Source of the DNA: Macrocybe gigantea
Taxonomy: Eukaryota > Basidiomycota > Agaricomycetes > Agaricales > Callistosporiaceae
Length of the DNA: 64,000 nucleotides
Assembly (NCBI GenBank): GCA_011319805.1
Contig: SJRY01000117.1
Location: forward strand, 1 to 64,000
Direction of reading: 5' to 3'
Shown one piece after another: positions 44,801-55,512 of this stretch. Numbering within the stretch: position 1 is the stretch's first letter; every line of letters begins with the position of its first letter. Position numbers and translations under genes: made by a program. The notes under the pieces were generated by a model. That model searched no databases. It was not told the origin of the DNA and saw only the letters and a program-made list of their open reading frames with translations.

Positions 44801-45351
44801 TGAAGACCCTCGGTCATGGGATTTCGCTGTATATTCCATGGTGTCGTATCTTATCTGCTGCATTTATGGCATAAGAACCCCCAATTTCCCCTTGAAGTAA
44901 TATGAGCAGATGGGCGTCTTGCTAATCGCGAATATCTCCAGGCAGATACTCGTAAACTGAGATACCTGACTGCGATAGCCGCGAAACGGAAGAGACAAGC
45001 GAGAAAAAGCGTCGAACGAAAAATCCGAGAGTCACTGGCGTTGATTCGACAAGGAAAAGAGTACAAACGAGCGGCGACAGGTGATTGTTGATAAGTAACC
45101 CTCCCACTGGTGAAACACTGAGAAAGTCTGACTGACCTCAGTTCGTCGGAAGCCACACTGATAGACTTCTTTCCGCTGGTTAGCGACCTCGTTAGGTCAA
45201 TGTAACATCCAACAATCAACGTGTCTCATATCACTCGCTTACGGTGATGAGGAACGGGTTATAAATTCGCGTCAAAACTCGATAGTGTGGCTCAAGGCAA
45301 CGAAAGCTGGTTCTTTCTGTCCTTCAGGCCAAAAAAAACGCATTCCTTGAC
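44801..45351. other. Spacer and promoter region of gene J, with a small insertion
   Basis: About 44965-45110 interrupts the usual spacer. On the plus strand it reads a Lys/Arg-rich peptide (IAAKRKRQARKSVERK, then RQGKEYKRAA) that could be the end of a transposase-like ORF; this is only a guess. The family promoter follows, with a shortened inverted repeat (CGACCT-N4-AGGTCA near 45184). Confidence 0.4.
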
Positions 45352-46101
45352 ATGCATTTAGCAGTCCTACTCTTCCTCACTGGCGTTGCGTCCGCCTATC
45401 CCCTGAACCCAGCGCAGGCAAGTCGACTCGTCCCGCGAGATCTGCCGCAACCACAGTAAGCCACTATATATGCTTTCCATCATGCCTCTGACAGTCACCT
45501 ATTTCTCTCAACGTTTAGTTGCTTCCGACCCATGCCCGATGGCACGCTACCGGTTCTCGATCCCCCGGCACTCATGGCGATGACTAACTGTATGCGCAAG
45601 GCGGATGTAGTAGGGTTCCTGAGAAGACCCCCCAAGCGATTGCAGGATTACAGGCAAATCTGGCGGAACAAGCAAGGCGAACCCCCAGAGTGTGTGATTC
45701 CCATGGACAAAAACAATTACGAACAGGGTTTCTGCTTCGTTCGTCGAAGACCCTCTGCTCCCCCGGCAAATCAACCACCACAACCACCACCACAACAACC
45801 ACTACGCCCTATACTCCCTCGGCCTCCTGAAGCAAATGCTGCACACCCACTTGCTTCTCAAGCAAATGCCGCACGCCGGCTTGTCCCTATACTCCCTCGG
45901 CCACAAATGAACTCCGCCGCGCAAGCGCCTCCTCCGTCCCATTCTGCCCTCCAGCCTCCGCAGCACCCACCTGTGAATATATCTCCGCAGGCCGGGCATT
46001 CGTCACATGGACAAACCTTGCCAACGACACAAGACGACAGTGATTCTGGCTTCCCCACGACTATAAGCAACTATGCTGACTGGGGGTTCCCACCCCGTTA
46101 A
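45352..46101 (+). CDS. Gene J: small secreted four-cysteine protein, array member
   Basis: Exons 45352-45455 and 45519-46101, 228 residues. The signal peptide MHLAVLLFLTGVASA is followed by YPLNPAQASRLVPRD. Cysteines lie in CFRP, TNC, EPPEC and GFCFV. The long Pro/Gln/Ala-rich tail has a repeated ILPRP unit (about 45810 and 45890) and ends SNYADWGFPPR, as in gene H. It is the last gene of the main array. Confidence 0.86.
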
Positions 46102-46681
46102 CAACAATAACTTGCACGAAGAATGTGCGACGAAACCACGGGTTTTACGGATTGGAGAAATAGGGGAGTTTTGCCTCCGACCGGATTGTCAGGTCGTTAT
46201 TGGAGTTTAGAATGGGTGCATTGCCTCTTGGTGAAATGAATATACGTGGGGAGTCGTGTAAAGGCTAAATAAGAACGATGGAATACAAAATAATAAAAAC
46301 TTCAGTGCGTGCAGGCATGTATGTACGTACGTACGTATGAGTCAGTGAGGAGAGAAATTAGGGAATAAACAAAGAGCGAGATCGCAGAACTGTTGCTTCG
46401 ACAAACATGAAATGTGAGAACAATGGGCAGAAACAAAGAGGAATCCGAGTGCTAAATTAGGTTTGTACGCAGAGCCTAGGGAGAAGGAAAAGGAAAGCAG
46501 TCTGTAATATCGAAGAGAATAAAAAAAGGGGGAATGGACTAGAGAATTAATGGCGAGTCGAGGATTTTTTTCCTTTCTTCCCTCGAGGTGACCGACGACG
46601 TGTCCTGAGCAAAAAAGAGAGGATGAGTGAAAGACTTTGACATTGGCGGATCGCCTTTGTTTCCTGAAATTTTTGTGCGTG
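46102..46681. other. Intergenic; family 3' flank, TACG microsatellite, no gene
   Basis: The conserved 3' flank of gene J is followed by a short TACG/GTAC microsatellite at about 46317-46338, which marks the end of array-type sequence. The rest is the downstream region of the convergent membrane-anchored protein gene. Confidence 0.6.
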
Positions 46682-49600
46682 TTATTGGAGGGTGGTGCTA
46701 CCATTTGAACCCGAATCCGAGTTCACGTTGGTCGCGCTTGAATCCGAGTCATTTGTTGTTGCTGTGGTCGCGGTCATGGAGATGGTGGTAGACATCGGCA
46801 CCTTCATCACTTGAACGCTGGTTGTTTCTTTTTCACCGGGACTCGGCTCAATAGATCGCGCGGGAGAGTGACAATCGCCCTTGACAGCACCTCCGACGTC
46901 GGAAGGCGGCTCTGTGGGCTCCAAGGCCACTGTCGATGTTGAGGCCTCCATCTCTTTCCAATCCGAAGAAGACGTAACAAGCGCGTCCGGTTCTTCCAAA
47001 TTTGCATATGCAGCTGAGCTCGCGTTCGCGTTCGCATCCGTATTTTCGTCTGAGGCGGCAGCAGGAGCAATTGTGGCTAAGGTCCCTCGTTGAACGTTGC
47101 CAAGATCCGAAAGCGAGGGGAACACAAACTCTCTCGGCGACTCTTCCTCTGTTTCGAACTTCTGTTGCTCTCCTTCCCTTGGCGCCATGCCCGCGCCCAC
47201 GTGTTCAAAGCGGTACCCAATCCCAAGCCCGACGACGCTGCCACTCTCGCCCTCCCTCGCCTTCCTGGCTTCGTTCTCATTCGACGACCTCCTCGTGCCG
47301 CTCTTCCTCGATATGCCTCGTATGCTCCCCGGCCGCTTGAAGATCGCGTCCACCAAGATGTCGCTCACACCTGCAGCGCCGTCGTCGTCGTCCTCATACT
47401 CGTAGCCGTACTCTTCGCGATCCTCTGAACCATCTCCTTCCACGTGCCCGTGCCCATAACCGTAGCTGTGTCTAGAACCGTACTCGTTAGATCGGCTCTG
47501 GCCCGAATCTTCTTCCCCAGCACCACCGGTCTTGCCACTTCCATATCCGTTTCCGGAGCGGCTCGCAGCATCCGCAGCTACACCGAATCCAGCAGCTCCG
47601 ACTGGCTGCTGTTGCTCATCCCCACTGGCAATAGTTCCGCCAGCTGCGTCCCTCGTTTGATCATCTGACGAGACCGCCACCCATCCTGAGGCATCAAACA
47701 CCGTCACTGTCGATCTCACACTCCTTCCGCGTGTTGAATCGCCCTTTCCGTTCGCAGCACTCGCATTGGTGGAAGGCCCATCCGGGGCTGAAGAACCTGA
47801 ACCCGAAGCGGGCATCGAAGCTGACGCGCTCGCACCATTGGCACCATATGGGAACGACATGCCATACATGCCCGTTCCTATGCCCACGCCTTGCTGCTGA
47901 TATCCGGGCAAATATTGTGGTATGTGGGATAAATGCGCGAGTGGTGAGTACTGCGCGTGAAGGTGGTGGGAGAGGTGCTGTAGACTCTGATGGTGCGTGT
48001 GGGACGTGAACGGGTGCGGGGATCCGGCGCCGATGCTGAGGGCGGCAGGGCCAGATGGCGACTGAGGTGACATCGGGTTCGATTGCAGTCCACTTGCGGG
48101 AATGGGTGACATAGGGTGCTGATGCTGATGAGGGAGCGAGTGCGGGAGATGCGGAAGTGGAAGGGGAGGGCCTGTGGGAGCGAGAGGCGGTAGGCCGGGA
48201 TGAGGCGAGTGAGGCGAGTATAGGTAAAACGGGAACAACGGAGACTGATGACCGGGGCCGGCAGGATGGAAGGCAGATGCAGTAGAAGGGGAAGACGCCG
48301 GCACCGGTGACAGCATGCCCATACCGTTTCCAAGGAGGGACATCCGCATCGGGAGGATCTGCAAATGGGGAGGTAGCTGTGACGACGACGTCGATGCCTT
48401 CGTCACGGCGGCAGATGTGGAGGAGGAAGACACCGGCGTGGGAGCAGGTGGTGTACCAGTCGAAGTTGGTGGATTTGAGACCGACGGTGAGAGTGTGGGG
48501 AGAAGGGCGCCTCCGTTCCCGTTCAGCGATTTCGTCTGCAGGTTCGCGGAGGTTGTTGTTGTCGTTGTTTCATCCGTGGAGGTGTCTTCGTTCTCGACGC
48601 AATTGTCCAGATCAGAAGTGGAGGAAGAAGCATGTGGTTGAGGAGCAGAGCCGGTGGTATTAGTTGGAGGGGCGGAAGCTGCGGTCGCCTGACTCGACGC
48701 AGAGGCTAGAAGCATAGCATAACTGTGCACTTGCTGCATCAGTTGCTGAACTTGAAATTGGAGCTATTGAAGAAGAAGAATACGCATTTAGGTTAACACC
48801 AAGAATCAGAAGGAAAAAGCGCAGATTATTTGAAAAAACAGATTCCGGCGCGATTGACAAAATGACTAAAAAAAAAAAGAGAACCCACCTCGGTCTCTCT
48901 GTGTTTCCAAGTCATGCTCTCCCAACGGAGGACATCTAACTCTTGAGTCGCTCTCTCCAGGTCGACCTTTGCTTTCTCTTCTCTTAACCTCGCAGCCTCT
49001 AATGCACCTCTCATCGAAGCTATCTGTGTCTGGGTCGATAGACCAGGGAGCGATGGTGGTGGGGTATTGGTCCCAGAAGACGGCGTAGTCGACCGTCGAG
49101 GGGTCGGCGCGCGGCGTGGGATCGTTCCATTGGATTGTGCGCTGCTGCTATTGCACCGTTTCGAACTCGAAGGGCCGGCTAGGGGAGGGGTAGAGTTCAA
49201 AGAAGGGAATGTGAGTGGGGCCGAGTTGGCGGGTGCGTCCTCGTTTGAACCGGTCGATAGCGAAGAGCGCGACGACGAGGTGGGTCGCGGTGACTTGATA
49301 GGGGACATGGGCTCGACTAATGTCGAGTTCCTCGATTTGGAACGGAACCTGGGTGGCTTGACATATGTCGTGGCCTCAGGTAAGGAATTCGGATTTGAAT
49401 TGGCGATGGCGGACGACGAAGGGCTGGCAGAGGGGCTATCAAGATCCAAAAGCGATGTGGATGATAAGGAACTCTGGTTGGATATGTGTTGGCGCGCTGA
49501 GGAGGAAGACGATGCGGATGAGCTGGCGGACGGATCGGAAGGAGGGACGGAGGTGGGAGGACGGGAAGGCGAGGAAGTGGATGAGATGGCCTTGCCAGAG

Positions 49601-50504
49601 TGGGATAACGTCGGAGAGGTATTCGGCGTTTCGTTCGGTGGGGACGAAAATATGGAATCGTTGTGCGACGTGGAAGAAGACGAGGCGGCGGAAAGGGATA
49701 TAGTCGGAAAATCGGGAGTTTGGGAACGTTGATCGCTTTTGTGGGAAGGGGACTGGAAAGGCGTGGTGGACGGGCCATTGGCGGTCGCTGGTATCGCATT
49801 AGCGAGCGTGGGCGTAGAGGACGAGGGAGACGAGCCGTTGCCTTGGCCATCTTGCTGTCTTTCTGTGTCCGATGATGGGCCAGCCATGTCAGCATTGGAG
49901 GGAGTGTCACGGGTCGACGAAGACGAAGCGATCGCGGAGTCCAATTTGGAGGAGTCTGGTTCAGAAAGATCAGTGTTGCTGACGTTTAAACGGGGCGAAG
50001 AGACGGCGGGGTCGAATATCTCGCTCGCTTTGAGAATTTTGGACAGGGCCTTGCCGGCCTTCTTTTCGTTCTTGAGGATCTCCTTGAGCGGGTCCTTGCC
50101 TCTTCTGCGCCGCTCCTTGGATCGCGAGGTGTTTTTTGCATCCTTACCGTCACTGCCACTGCCAGCGGCGGGGTATGCGTTACCTGGGGCAACCCTGGTG
50201 CCAGTTACGGCCTGCGACCTGGAAGAGGATGCAGTGCTGTTGTTGGCGTGATCGGTCGGTGCAGCGGCATCAGACGCCGGGCAGTCTGATTCTGTAGACG
50301 AGAGGGTGAGCACACGCGCATTTGACGGGTGGGAGGTCGACGAGACGCACCACGGCGGTGTGAATCAAGGAGGAGACGGCTTGGGAAGGACCTCCAGACG
50401 AGAGCGGCACCGACGAGGACGATCGTCGCGAGGGTTGTTGCGACGACAAGTGTGGAGTCGGTTGCGAGGGCAGAGTCGAGGCGCTCGCGGTCGCCGTCCT
50501 GCAT
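46682..50504 (-). CDS. Large low-complexity single-pass membrane protein with coiled coil
   Basis: Three exons on the minus strand: 50504-50354, 50291-48889 and 48763-46682, with consistent phases, 1,211 residues. The first exon has an N-terminal membrane segment (STLVVATTLATIVLVGAALVW, residues about 17-37). A basic stretch (SRSKERRRRGKDPLKEILK) follows, then long Ser/Pro/Thr-rich regions, and a coiled coil around residues 430-490 (LEAARLREEKAKVDLERATQ through WKHRETEV) that runs across the second intron into LQFQVQQLMQQ. The last exon is rich in Pro, His, Ser and Gly. No catalytic domain is recognised; the name is descriptive. It shares a divergent promoter with the amidotransferase gene. 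Confidence 0.82.
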
Positions 50505-50692
50505 GGGGTCGTTCGTCGTCGTCTTCGTTGTCGTCTACAGCGTTCGTGTTTGCAGCCAAAAAAGTCGCTGCCTGCAAGTCATTGGCCGCTTTCAAACTCC
50601 GAACAATACCCTTTTTCGGAAACCTGCGTGCCTGAGGGAACGTCCCTGGCCAACCCCGGGCCGCCGGCAACGTTTACAAACACGCTCAAACA
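50505..50692. promoter_or_regulatory. Shared divergent promoter region
   Basis: 188 bp separate the start codons of the membrane-anchored protein gene (minus) and the glutamine amidotransferase gene (plus). No TATA box is obvious. Any element here could affect both genes. Confidence 0.5.
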
Positions 50693-51706
50693 ATGCACAA
50701 GTCGCTCGCCCTCCTCGTCGCAGGCAGCCTCAAGGGCGACCTCCTCGCCAAGCACGGCGACTACACGCGCATATTCAGCCAGTTTTTTGCTGCGTCTGTC
50801 CCGCAACGTGCACACGTCGAATTCACGCTCGATCCATACGATGTCGTGCACGAAATGGAGTACCCGTCCGAGGACAAGATTGACTCGTACGACGCGCTTG
50901 TCCTGACGGGCTCAGGTGTGCACCTTCAATTGTGAGTGAGAGAACGCATTCGAACCCACGTTATTTTCATCCAGCGTCCAACGCATACGACGACCTCGAC
51001 TGGATCAACAAGTTTGTCGCGTACATCGCGGATCGCCGCCACCAAACCGCACGTCAAGATCATTGGTGTGTGTCAATATGGATTAATCGCAGCAAGGACC
51101 TAAATTCATGCATTTCCATCAAGCGATATGCTTTGGCCACCAGATTGTCGCGCGAGCTCTGGGTGGCGAATGCGTTCCCAACGACGGCAAATGGGAGGTA
51201 GGCCCAACTCCGATCCAGCTCACGGACCTCGGTAAACGCATATTCGGTGTCGACTCTCTGGCAAGTCTTCTCCGTTTTGCCGCGGATATCTTATCATTAA
51301 AATCAACTCGTTCATTAATATTGACTGAACGCATGGAACACTCATCCAGAACATCCAACAAATGCACCGGGACCACGTCCCTTCCGTCCCTCCTCCTTTC
51401 CACCTGCTTGGATCCACCCCGGTCTCGCCAAACCAAGGCATGGTCCGCTTCTCGTCTGATAAGACAGAAACCAGTGCTTCCATGCCACAGTTCAAGGACT
51501 TGACAGATGTCCACATCCTCACTCTCCAGGGTCACCCCGAGTTCACCGAACCCATAGTCTCCGGCATCGTCGAGCAACGTAGCCGCGATGGCATCATCGA
51601 TCTTGCACGGCTGCAGATGCTGAGACGCGAAAGGACTGGCGTAACGATGGAGTTGCCGTGCTTGGCAAGGCCGTCTGGGGCATCTTGGGCGTTAGAGCCT
51701 AGATAA
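50693..51706 (+). CDS. Class I glutamine amidotransferase-like protein
   Basis: Proteins of this type use a Cys-His-Glu triad to release ammonia from glutamine or are related hydrolases. Exons 50693-50915, 50975-51065, 51124-51260 and 51350-51706. The nucleophile elbow ICFGHQIVARALGGE starts in exon 3, and the second active-site block LQGHPEFTEP is in exon 4. The third intron starts with GCAAGT, a GC-AG intron. Exon 2 reads well to FVAYIAD and then needs a one-base shift to reach TKPHVKII. A second shift near 51605 would restore an ending DAETRKDW to GILGVRA with a stop at 51702. These two indels may be sequence errors. Substrate unknown. Confidence 0.8.
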
Positions 51707-51979
51707 TAACCCGCGTTCTTTCATATTTCCGGACACGCTATAGATGTAGAGTAAGGTAAACATCTATTCCATGCTTTTGAATGTCTTCCGCCCGGGAAGC
51801 GGCTAAAGGAAAATATAATCATTATAATATTACATGAAGATAAATAAACCGAAAAAGCGCTTGCGATCCTAGATGGTTCATCGACAATGATGTATGCGGC
51901 AAAAAGGGACGAGACAGAAAAGATCACAATAGACAGACGAACGTGGAGGGGATGGACTCCACACCGGAGAAGCATCCCT
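51707..51979. other. Short region between convergent genes; no gene
   Basis: 273 bp, AT-rich, between the amidotransferase and syntaxin 8 stop codons; it presumably holds both 3' ends. Confidence 0.6.
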
Positions 51980-53051
51980 CTATGTTTTGAACACGATAAT
52001 GAGTATCAAAAGGACGAGTATTAAAAGACCAATCGTCACAGTCGAGACTGCAAAACAAAGACATCAATAACCGAGACCTTCGAGACACAGCAAGGAACGC
52101 AACTGTTCTCCCTCGCGCCCTTGGCGACTCTGTCTAGCCTCCGTCTCGCACCAGACAGTCTGATGGCAGTATGATCGAGATCCGTGTCGAGTTCCTGCAG
52201 CAGCCCCGTATGAACGTCCAGCTCCTCATTGATCTGTAGCGAGAGGTGGTGCTGGCGGTTTATAGAGTGCGACAGCATGTCCAAGTGCTCGTCTTGTTCT
52301 AATTCAAAAGCCCATCAACACAAGTCGTGCAACCAATGGAAAAAAAACGGCGATGATGCGAAACGAAGAGACTCACCATCCATCATGCGCCGCTGCATCT
52401 GGATCATGCCGCTTGGCTCGTATCCCATCTCCGGGTCGTCCGTATATGGCGTATACACTGTCGGCTGCTCTTTCGTCGGTGCGTCCCCCAGCGCGAGCGG
52501 GGTCACATGGGAAGCAGGAAGCGCAAGGGACGCAGCGGGCGGAGGCGTGTGCGCGGACGACCCGGACGCCGAGTCCGCAGAATCATCCGTCACATCGGGC
52601 AGGTCGAGACTGGGCAAGAGTGAGCCAACGCCAAGCGAACACAGCGGCAAGAAAAGCAGAAATGCGACAGTCTCAGTGACGGCTGGGGACGTGTGAGAAA
52701 CGAAAGATGAGAACCGCACCTCTCGACGTCGACGTCGGGCCTGACCATCTCCCGCATGCGCTCGTACTGGCTCCTGAGGAGCTCCACCGCCTCGGACTGC
52801 CGGCCCTCCTTCGCCTCGAGCTCCAGGATCCCGCTGCGCAGTCGCTGCAAGTTCTTTGTGATCTGTGGCAAGTGGCGCGTGTCGTGCGTGCTCGTGCTCG
52901 TCGCCGTCATCGTCATTGTTGTCGTCGCGGACGCGGCCGTCGTGGCTGCGGTCGACGAGGCGGCGAAGGAAGATAGGGACTGTAGCCGCTGGCGCTCCAA
53001 CAGTAGCGAGAGAGTTTGGGTAGAGAGCGAGGTCAATTTGGCGAGGGACAT
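51980..53051 (-). CDS. Qc-SNARE, syntaxin 8-like
   Basis: Four exons: 53051-52720, 52609-52377, 52298-52104 and 52047-51980, 275 residues. Syntaxin 8-type SNAREs act in endosome and vacuole fusion as the Qc helix of a four-helix SNARE bundle. The N-terminal part (LAKLTSLSTQTLSLLLERQR and EAVELLRSQYERMREMV) is helical, followed by an acidic linker. The SNARE motif runs from MQRRMMDEQDEHLDMLSHSI through ELDVHTGLLQELDTDLDHT, with the central Gln expected in ELD..TGLLQ. The C-terminus is a tail anchor (VTIGLLILVLLILIIVFKT). An Ala/Thr-rich stretch at residues about 30-55 is low complexity. Confidence 0.87.
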
Positions 53052-53728
53052 CCTTGTTCTTTTCGTTCCTATGAAGTTTTCTCTGTATGTTGCCTTTCTT
53101 CTCTTCTTCCTCGCTTTGCCCCCGTTTACTATACCCAGTCGTAATTGAGACTGTTACCTTGTGCGTGAGGGTACTGTCTGTATGTGTGTCACAACCACAA
53201 GTAAGCGCTAGCCGACGATAGGGATATAGGAGAAAGGTAAGGGTATATGGACCGCTGTATGACGAACGGGATCGACGGTGGGTACAAAGAACTGTGAGAG
53301 CCACAACACAGTCAAAGTTTCGGACCTCGCAGATCAGCACAGACCTGCATGTACTCAAGACCCCTCTAGATGTTGCTGCAAGACTGCATATTAATATCGG
53401 TGTATGTACAACTACCGAAAGACTACTTCAACAAGGGTGCGAGGTTATTTCTGGCAGTTTGCAGAGAGAGGTACGGCCGTTGTTGCAGCGGACGGTGTCT
53501 GGTGTCCAACTGCCTAGGAATATTCAAGGCGTCGCTCGGTATGTACTCTTGGCAGACTTGAAGGGATCGTCAGCCGGAACAGCATCGTTGAGAACGACAA
53601 CACATTGCATCGTGATTGGGATGCAATGCATACATTCTGACATCCCATAATGACATGACAATCGCAAAACACCCCCTATTTCTCCAATCCGTAAAACCCG
53701 TGGTTTCGTCGCGCATTCCTCGTGCAAA
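53052..53728. other. Spacer with a MAPR exon 1 remnant
   Basis: On the minus strand around 53465-53430 a piece of MAPR exon 1 is recognisable (TARNNLAP) without its start codon. It is preceded (53540-53470) by the same upstream sequence as the MAPR copies at 16.05 and 37.6 kb. The position relative to gene K is the same as MAPR relative to genes A and F. Confidence 0.55.
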
Positions 53729-54309
53729 TTATTGTTTTCCAGAAAATGGGTACGTCAAGTTAGAATGTGGGCTCTTCGCCGTGGGGAAGTCATTCTTAGA
53801 ATGTGCGCCGTTTTGCGCCGTTGTCGAGGCTGGTTGATGTGGAGCTTGAGGAGGTGGATGCTGGGATTTTTGAGCGGCAGCTGGTTGCGGTTGATTTGCC
53901 GCGGAATCTGCTTTGCTTTTAAGAGTAAAGCAGTGACCTAACTTGTCACTGAATGGCTCCTGGGGGAGCAAACACTCTGGGGGGTCGCCGAGCTCGCCGT
54001 TCTTCCACAAGTTCCTCAACTCCCCCACAGACTTGGAGGTGGAGGTTACCTCAATCCACCCTACCCCACCCTTGCCCTTACATGTGCCCATGTACATGTT
54101 TCTTCCGTTGAGAGCCGGTTGCTCACCGTTCAGGGGTCGGAAGCAACTAACCATAGGGAGAACTAGGTCAGCGTCGGAGGCATGATAGAAAAGATAGTTG
54201 CTTACTGTCCTTGTGGCCAATCTCGCTGGACGAGTCGACTTTCCTGAGCAGGCGTCAAGGGATAGGTGAATGCAACGCCAGTGAGGAAGAGTAGGACTGC
54301 TAAATGCAT
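53729..54309 (-). CDS. Gene K: small secreted four-cysteine protein, outlying family member
   Basis: Exons 54309-54206 and 54146-53729, 173 residues. The signal peptide MHLAVLLFLTGVAFT is followed by YPLTPAQESRLVQRD. Cysteines lie in CFRP, GTC, DPPEC and GHCFTL. The tail is the common type (QHPPPQAPHQPAST, then DFPTAKSPHSNLTYPFSGKQ). It lies 8 kb from gene J, past the amidotransferase and syntaxin genes and on the opposite strand, but carries the family promoter, intron and 3' flank. It was therefore moved or duplicated as a complete unit. Confidence 0.86.
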
Positions 54310-54671
54310 GTCAAGGAATGTGCTTGTTTTTGTTTTGGCCTGAAGGATAGAAAGAACCAGCTTTCGTTGCCTTGAGCCACATGCCGAGTTTTGTTGCGCT
54401 TTTATGACTTTTTCCTCATCACCGTAAGCGAGTAATATGAGAGACCTTGATGTGTTACGGCTGTTGGATGTTACACCGCCCTAACGACGAGGTCGCTCCG
54501 TTGAACGGAGGAAAGTCTATCACTGAGGCCTCCGATGAACTGAGGTCTATCAAACTTAGATATGAGGACATGGACCGGCTGAGTACCGGCTGTGAGGACG
54601 CAGCGCTCCAGCTATTCATACTCGAGCACGTACCTTTCTTTTTTCCCCTTGGCCGTCCAAATTCGCTACAA

Positions 54672-55512
54672 CTACCCTTGTTCAGGTTCTCTCTTCACGA
54701 CGATTCCTTCGCCGTGTCTCCCTGCCCGTTCCCTGCCAACTTCACGGTCATGACGGTTCTTCACCCTCCTTATCTTCCAAAGCACGTAAAACAGCGTCAA
54801 GACCCCGCAAACAAAAGTAGACACGGCCGTCACGACGATGGTCACTTTGCTCGTCACCGAAAACTCTCCGTGCTGGACTCCGTACACGTTTGCGATGGTC
54901 GAGATGAGACCGGCGAGCGAATTCAACAGACCTGGACTTGGTGCAGATTTCTTGCAGCTCAGCATCGTTGACCGCTGAATCCGCGTCTGATCGACTCACA
55001 GGAAGATACGATTCACAAGCCAAAGATAGTTGTACATCCATCTCCACCACAAGTAGCACATCCCAGCGACGCCTATCCCACAGCACAGGAATGCGATCAC
55101 AAACCTGCACAGGTCAATCCGAGCACCATACTCCGCTCGACTACAAACGCGACGGTTCGACTCACAACGGCACATGCGAAACAGCATTAAGCACCTCCCT
55201 CCCCACCTCGTTAGAAAGGCCCCCTTGCACGTTCTGCAAGCTCGTGAACGTCCCGGGAAAGAGGACGAATCCGGCCAGCAAGATCCACGTGAAGAATGAT
55301 GCGAGCAGGTTGTGCAACCCCGGGATGCTGTCCAGCGCCAGCAGCATGTTCACGTACTTGGTTTCCATCTGGCTCCCCGATGGGTGCAAATGTTCCGGAT
55401 GGGGTCGATCGTCGCCGGACGTTGCGTCCCGCACGGTCCGTTTGACATCGGATGTCCTTTCTTTCTTGGTAGAAGGCCCTGATCGCGGCTCATGGGCTAT
55501 AGGAATCGTCAT
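54672..55512 (-). CDS. Four-TM fungal membrane protein of unknown function
   Basis: Exons 55512-55166, 55104-55000 and 54936-54672, 238 residues. Membrane segments: LASFFTWILLAGFVLFPGTF (exon 1), FVIAFLCCGIGVAGMCYLWW (exon 2), LLNSLAGLISTIANVYG and VTIVVTAVSTFVCGVLTLFY (exon 3). The loop WRWMYNYLWLVNRIFLPGLL joins exons 2 and 3. The N-terminus is hydrophilic, with Pro and Ser, and the C-terminus is basic. I recall proteins of this layout as conserved in fungi without assigned function; that is memory, not a search. Confidence 0.8.

Noticed and set aside
16777..46101. CRISPR-like reading of the regularly spaced repeats
   Set aside because: The repeats are duplicated gene modules of 1.5-4 kb in a eukaryotic genome with introns, not short repeats with spacers.
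47000..50250. Long plus-strand ORFs opposite the large membrane-anchored protein gene (for example 49067-49732, 49739-50251)
   Set aside because: They are reverse-strand shadows of Ser-rich, GC-rich coding sequence with biased composition; no start context, introns or motifs.
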